A stretch of 6,246 bases of DNA from Lachnospiraceae bacterium (GTDB taxonomy: Bacteria; Bacillota; Clostridia; Lachnospirales; Lachnospiraceae), in assembly GCA_900751785.1 (NCBI GenBank), contig CAADSM010000031.1:1-6246 (forward strand), given 5' to 3'. Below the pieces are notes generated by a model, which was not told the origin of the DNA, ran no database searches, and was given only the letters and a program-made list of their open reading frames with translations. A program made the position numbers and the translations under genes. Of the stretch, positions 6,082-6,246 are shown one piece after another (position 1 is the first letter of the stretch; each line of letters begins with the position of its first letter).

Positions 6082-6102
6082 ATCACACATATATATTAGA
6101 AT
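6074..6102 (+). promoter_or_regulatory. Candidate promoter of the signal-peptide gene
   Basis: TTGTGC (6074-6079) and TAGAAT (6097-6102) are 17 nt apart. The -10 is good; the -35 matches consensus only in TTG, as expected of an activator-dependent promoter. Transcription would start near 6109. No better pair is seen between the rubredoxin terminator and 6150. Confidence 0.5.
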
Positions 6103-6105
6103 GTT

Positions 6106-6117
6106 AATGCATGCATT
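6106..6117 (+). promoter_or_regulatory. Perfect 12-bp palindrome at the predicted transcription start
   Basis: AATGCATGCATT is a perfect palindrome without a spacer, and it covers the predicted start site of the promoter above. A further TTAATG (6104-6109) / CATTAA (6128-6133) inverted repeat surrounds it. It is a possible operator; the function is inferred from position only. Confidence 0.35.
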
Positions 6118-6149
6118 TATGCTAAATCATTAAAAGGAGGAAAAGGGCT

Positions 6150-6246
6150 ATGAAAAGAAAGCTCGTGTTGCGGCTCCTGAGCCTCTCATTGGCGGCAGCT
6201 GTGACAGGAACGATGTTTCCTTCCAGCGTCTATTTTGTAAATGCAG
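6150..6246 (+). CDS. Secreted or surface protein, N-terminal signal peptide only (truncated by the window edge)
   Basis: The ATG follows AAAGGAGG (6133-6140) with a 9-nt spacer, so the start is well supported. The 32 visible residues form a signal peptide: a basic n-region MKRK with a further Arg at 8, a hydrophobic core of about 9-22 (LLSLSLAAAVTGTM), and a polar c-region ending VNA, a plausible signal peptidase I site near the right edge. No lipobox cysteine is seen, so a lipoprotein is unlikely unless the cleavage site lies beyond the edge. The mature protein is not in the window, and its function cannot be named. The gene follows a strong terminator and a regulatory-looking intergenic region, so it is a separate transcription unit from rubredoxin. 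Confidence 0.8.
   Translation, partial: MKRKLVLRLLSLSLAAAVTGTMFPSSVYFVNA

Noticed and set aside
6075..6087. Crp-like TGTG-N5-CACA site
   Set aside because: The arms are only 4 bp and the spacing is shorter than the Crp site, so chance is a sufficient explanation.
5692..6090. Minus-strand open frame opposite rubredoxin and its terminator
   Set aside because: It covers a certain gene and a terminator on the other strand, has no recognisable motifs, and its start region lies in the regulatory repeats.
5884..6099. Short plus-strand open frame after rubredoxin
   Set aside because: It runs through the strong rubredoxin terminator. The internal ATG at 6013 has no ribosome binding site. The DNA is better explained as terminator plus regulatory region.

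Overview
The window reads as ordinary chromosomal housekeeping DNA from an anaerobic, probably spore-forming Clostridia, most likely a Lachnospiraceae relative. The grounds are strong AGGAGG-type ribosome binding sites before every gene, moderate GC content, a clostridial rubredoxin, a YtvI-type (sporulation family) membrane protein, and the clpX-lon-engB gene order typical of this group. The genus is inference from gene content, not from a marker gene.

Positions 1-5600 carry four plus-strand genes in a row: clpX (unfoldase of the ClpXP protease), lon (ATP-dependent protease), engB/ysxC (ribosome-assembly GTPase) and an AI-2E/YtvI-family membrane protein. lon, engB and the membrane gene are tightly spaced (33 and 14 nt gaps) and look like one operon. 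clpX is separated from lon by about 110 nt that hold three possible RNA hairpins. The last two of these share a strand and cannot form together, so lon could be expressed separately from clpX. No clpP is visible; it may lie just left of the window.

Positions 5601-5968 form a self-contained rubredoxin unit: a good sigma-A-type promoter with an extended -10, a leader with two inverted repeats, a 53-residue rubredoxin gene and a strong intrinsic terminator. Positions 5969-6149 are a regulatory-looking intergenic stretch with repeated TTGCAC/GTGCAA elements, a dyad, a candidate promoter and a perfect 12-bp palindrome. It precedes a new gene starting at 6150 that begins with a signal peptide and runs off the right edge.

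Themes are protein quality control (ClpX, Lon), ribosome biogenesis (EngB) and redox/oxygen protection (rubredoxin). I see no mobile element, CRISPR array, tRNA or rRNA, and no convincing undescribed multi-gene system. The most interesting material is in the non-coding leaders of lon, rubredoxin and the truncated secreted-protein gene. Residue numbers below count from the start codon chosen for each gene.
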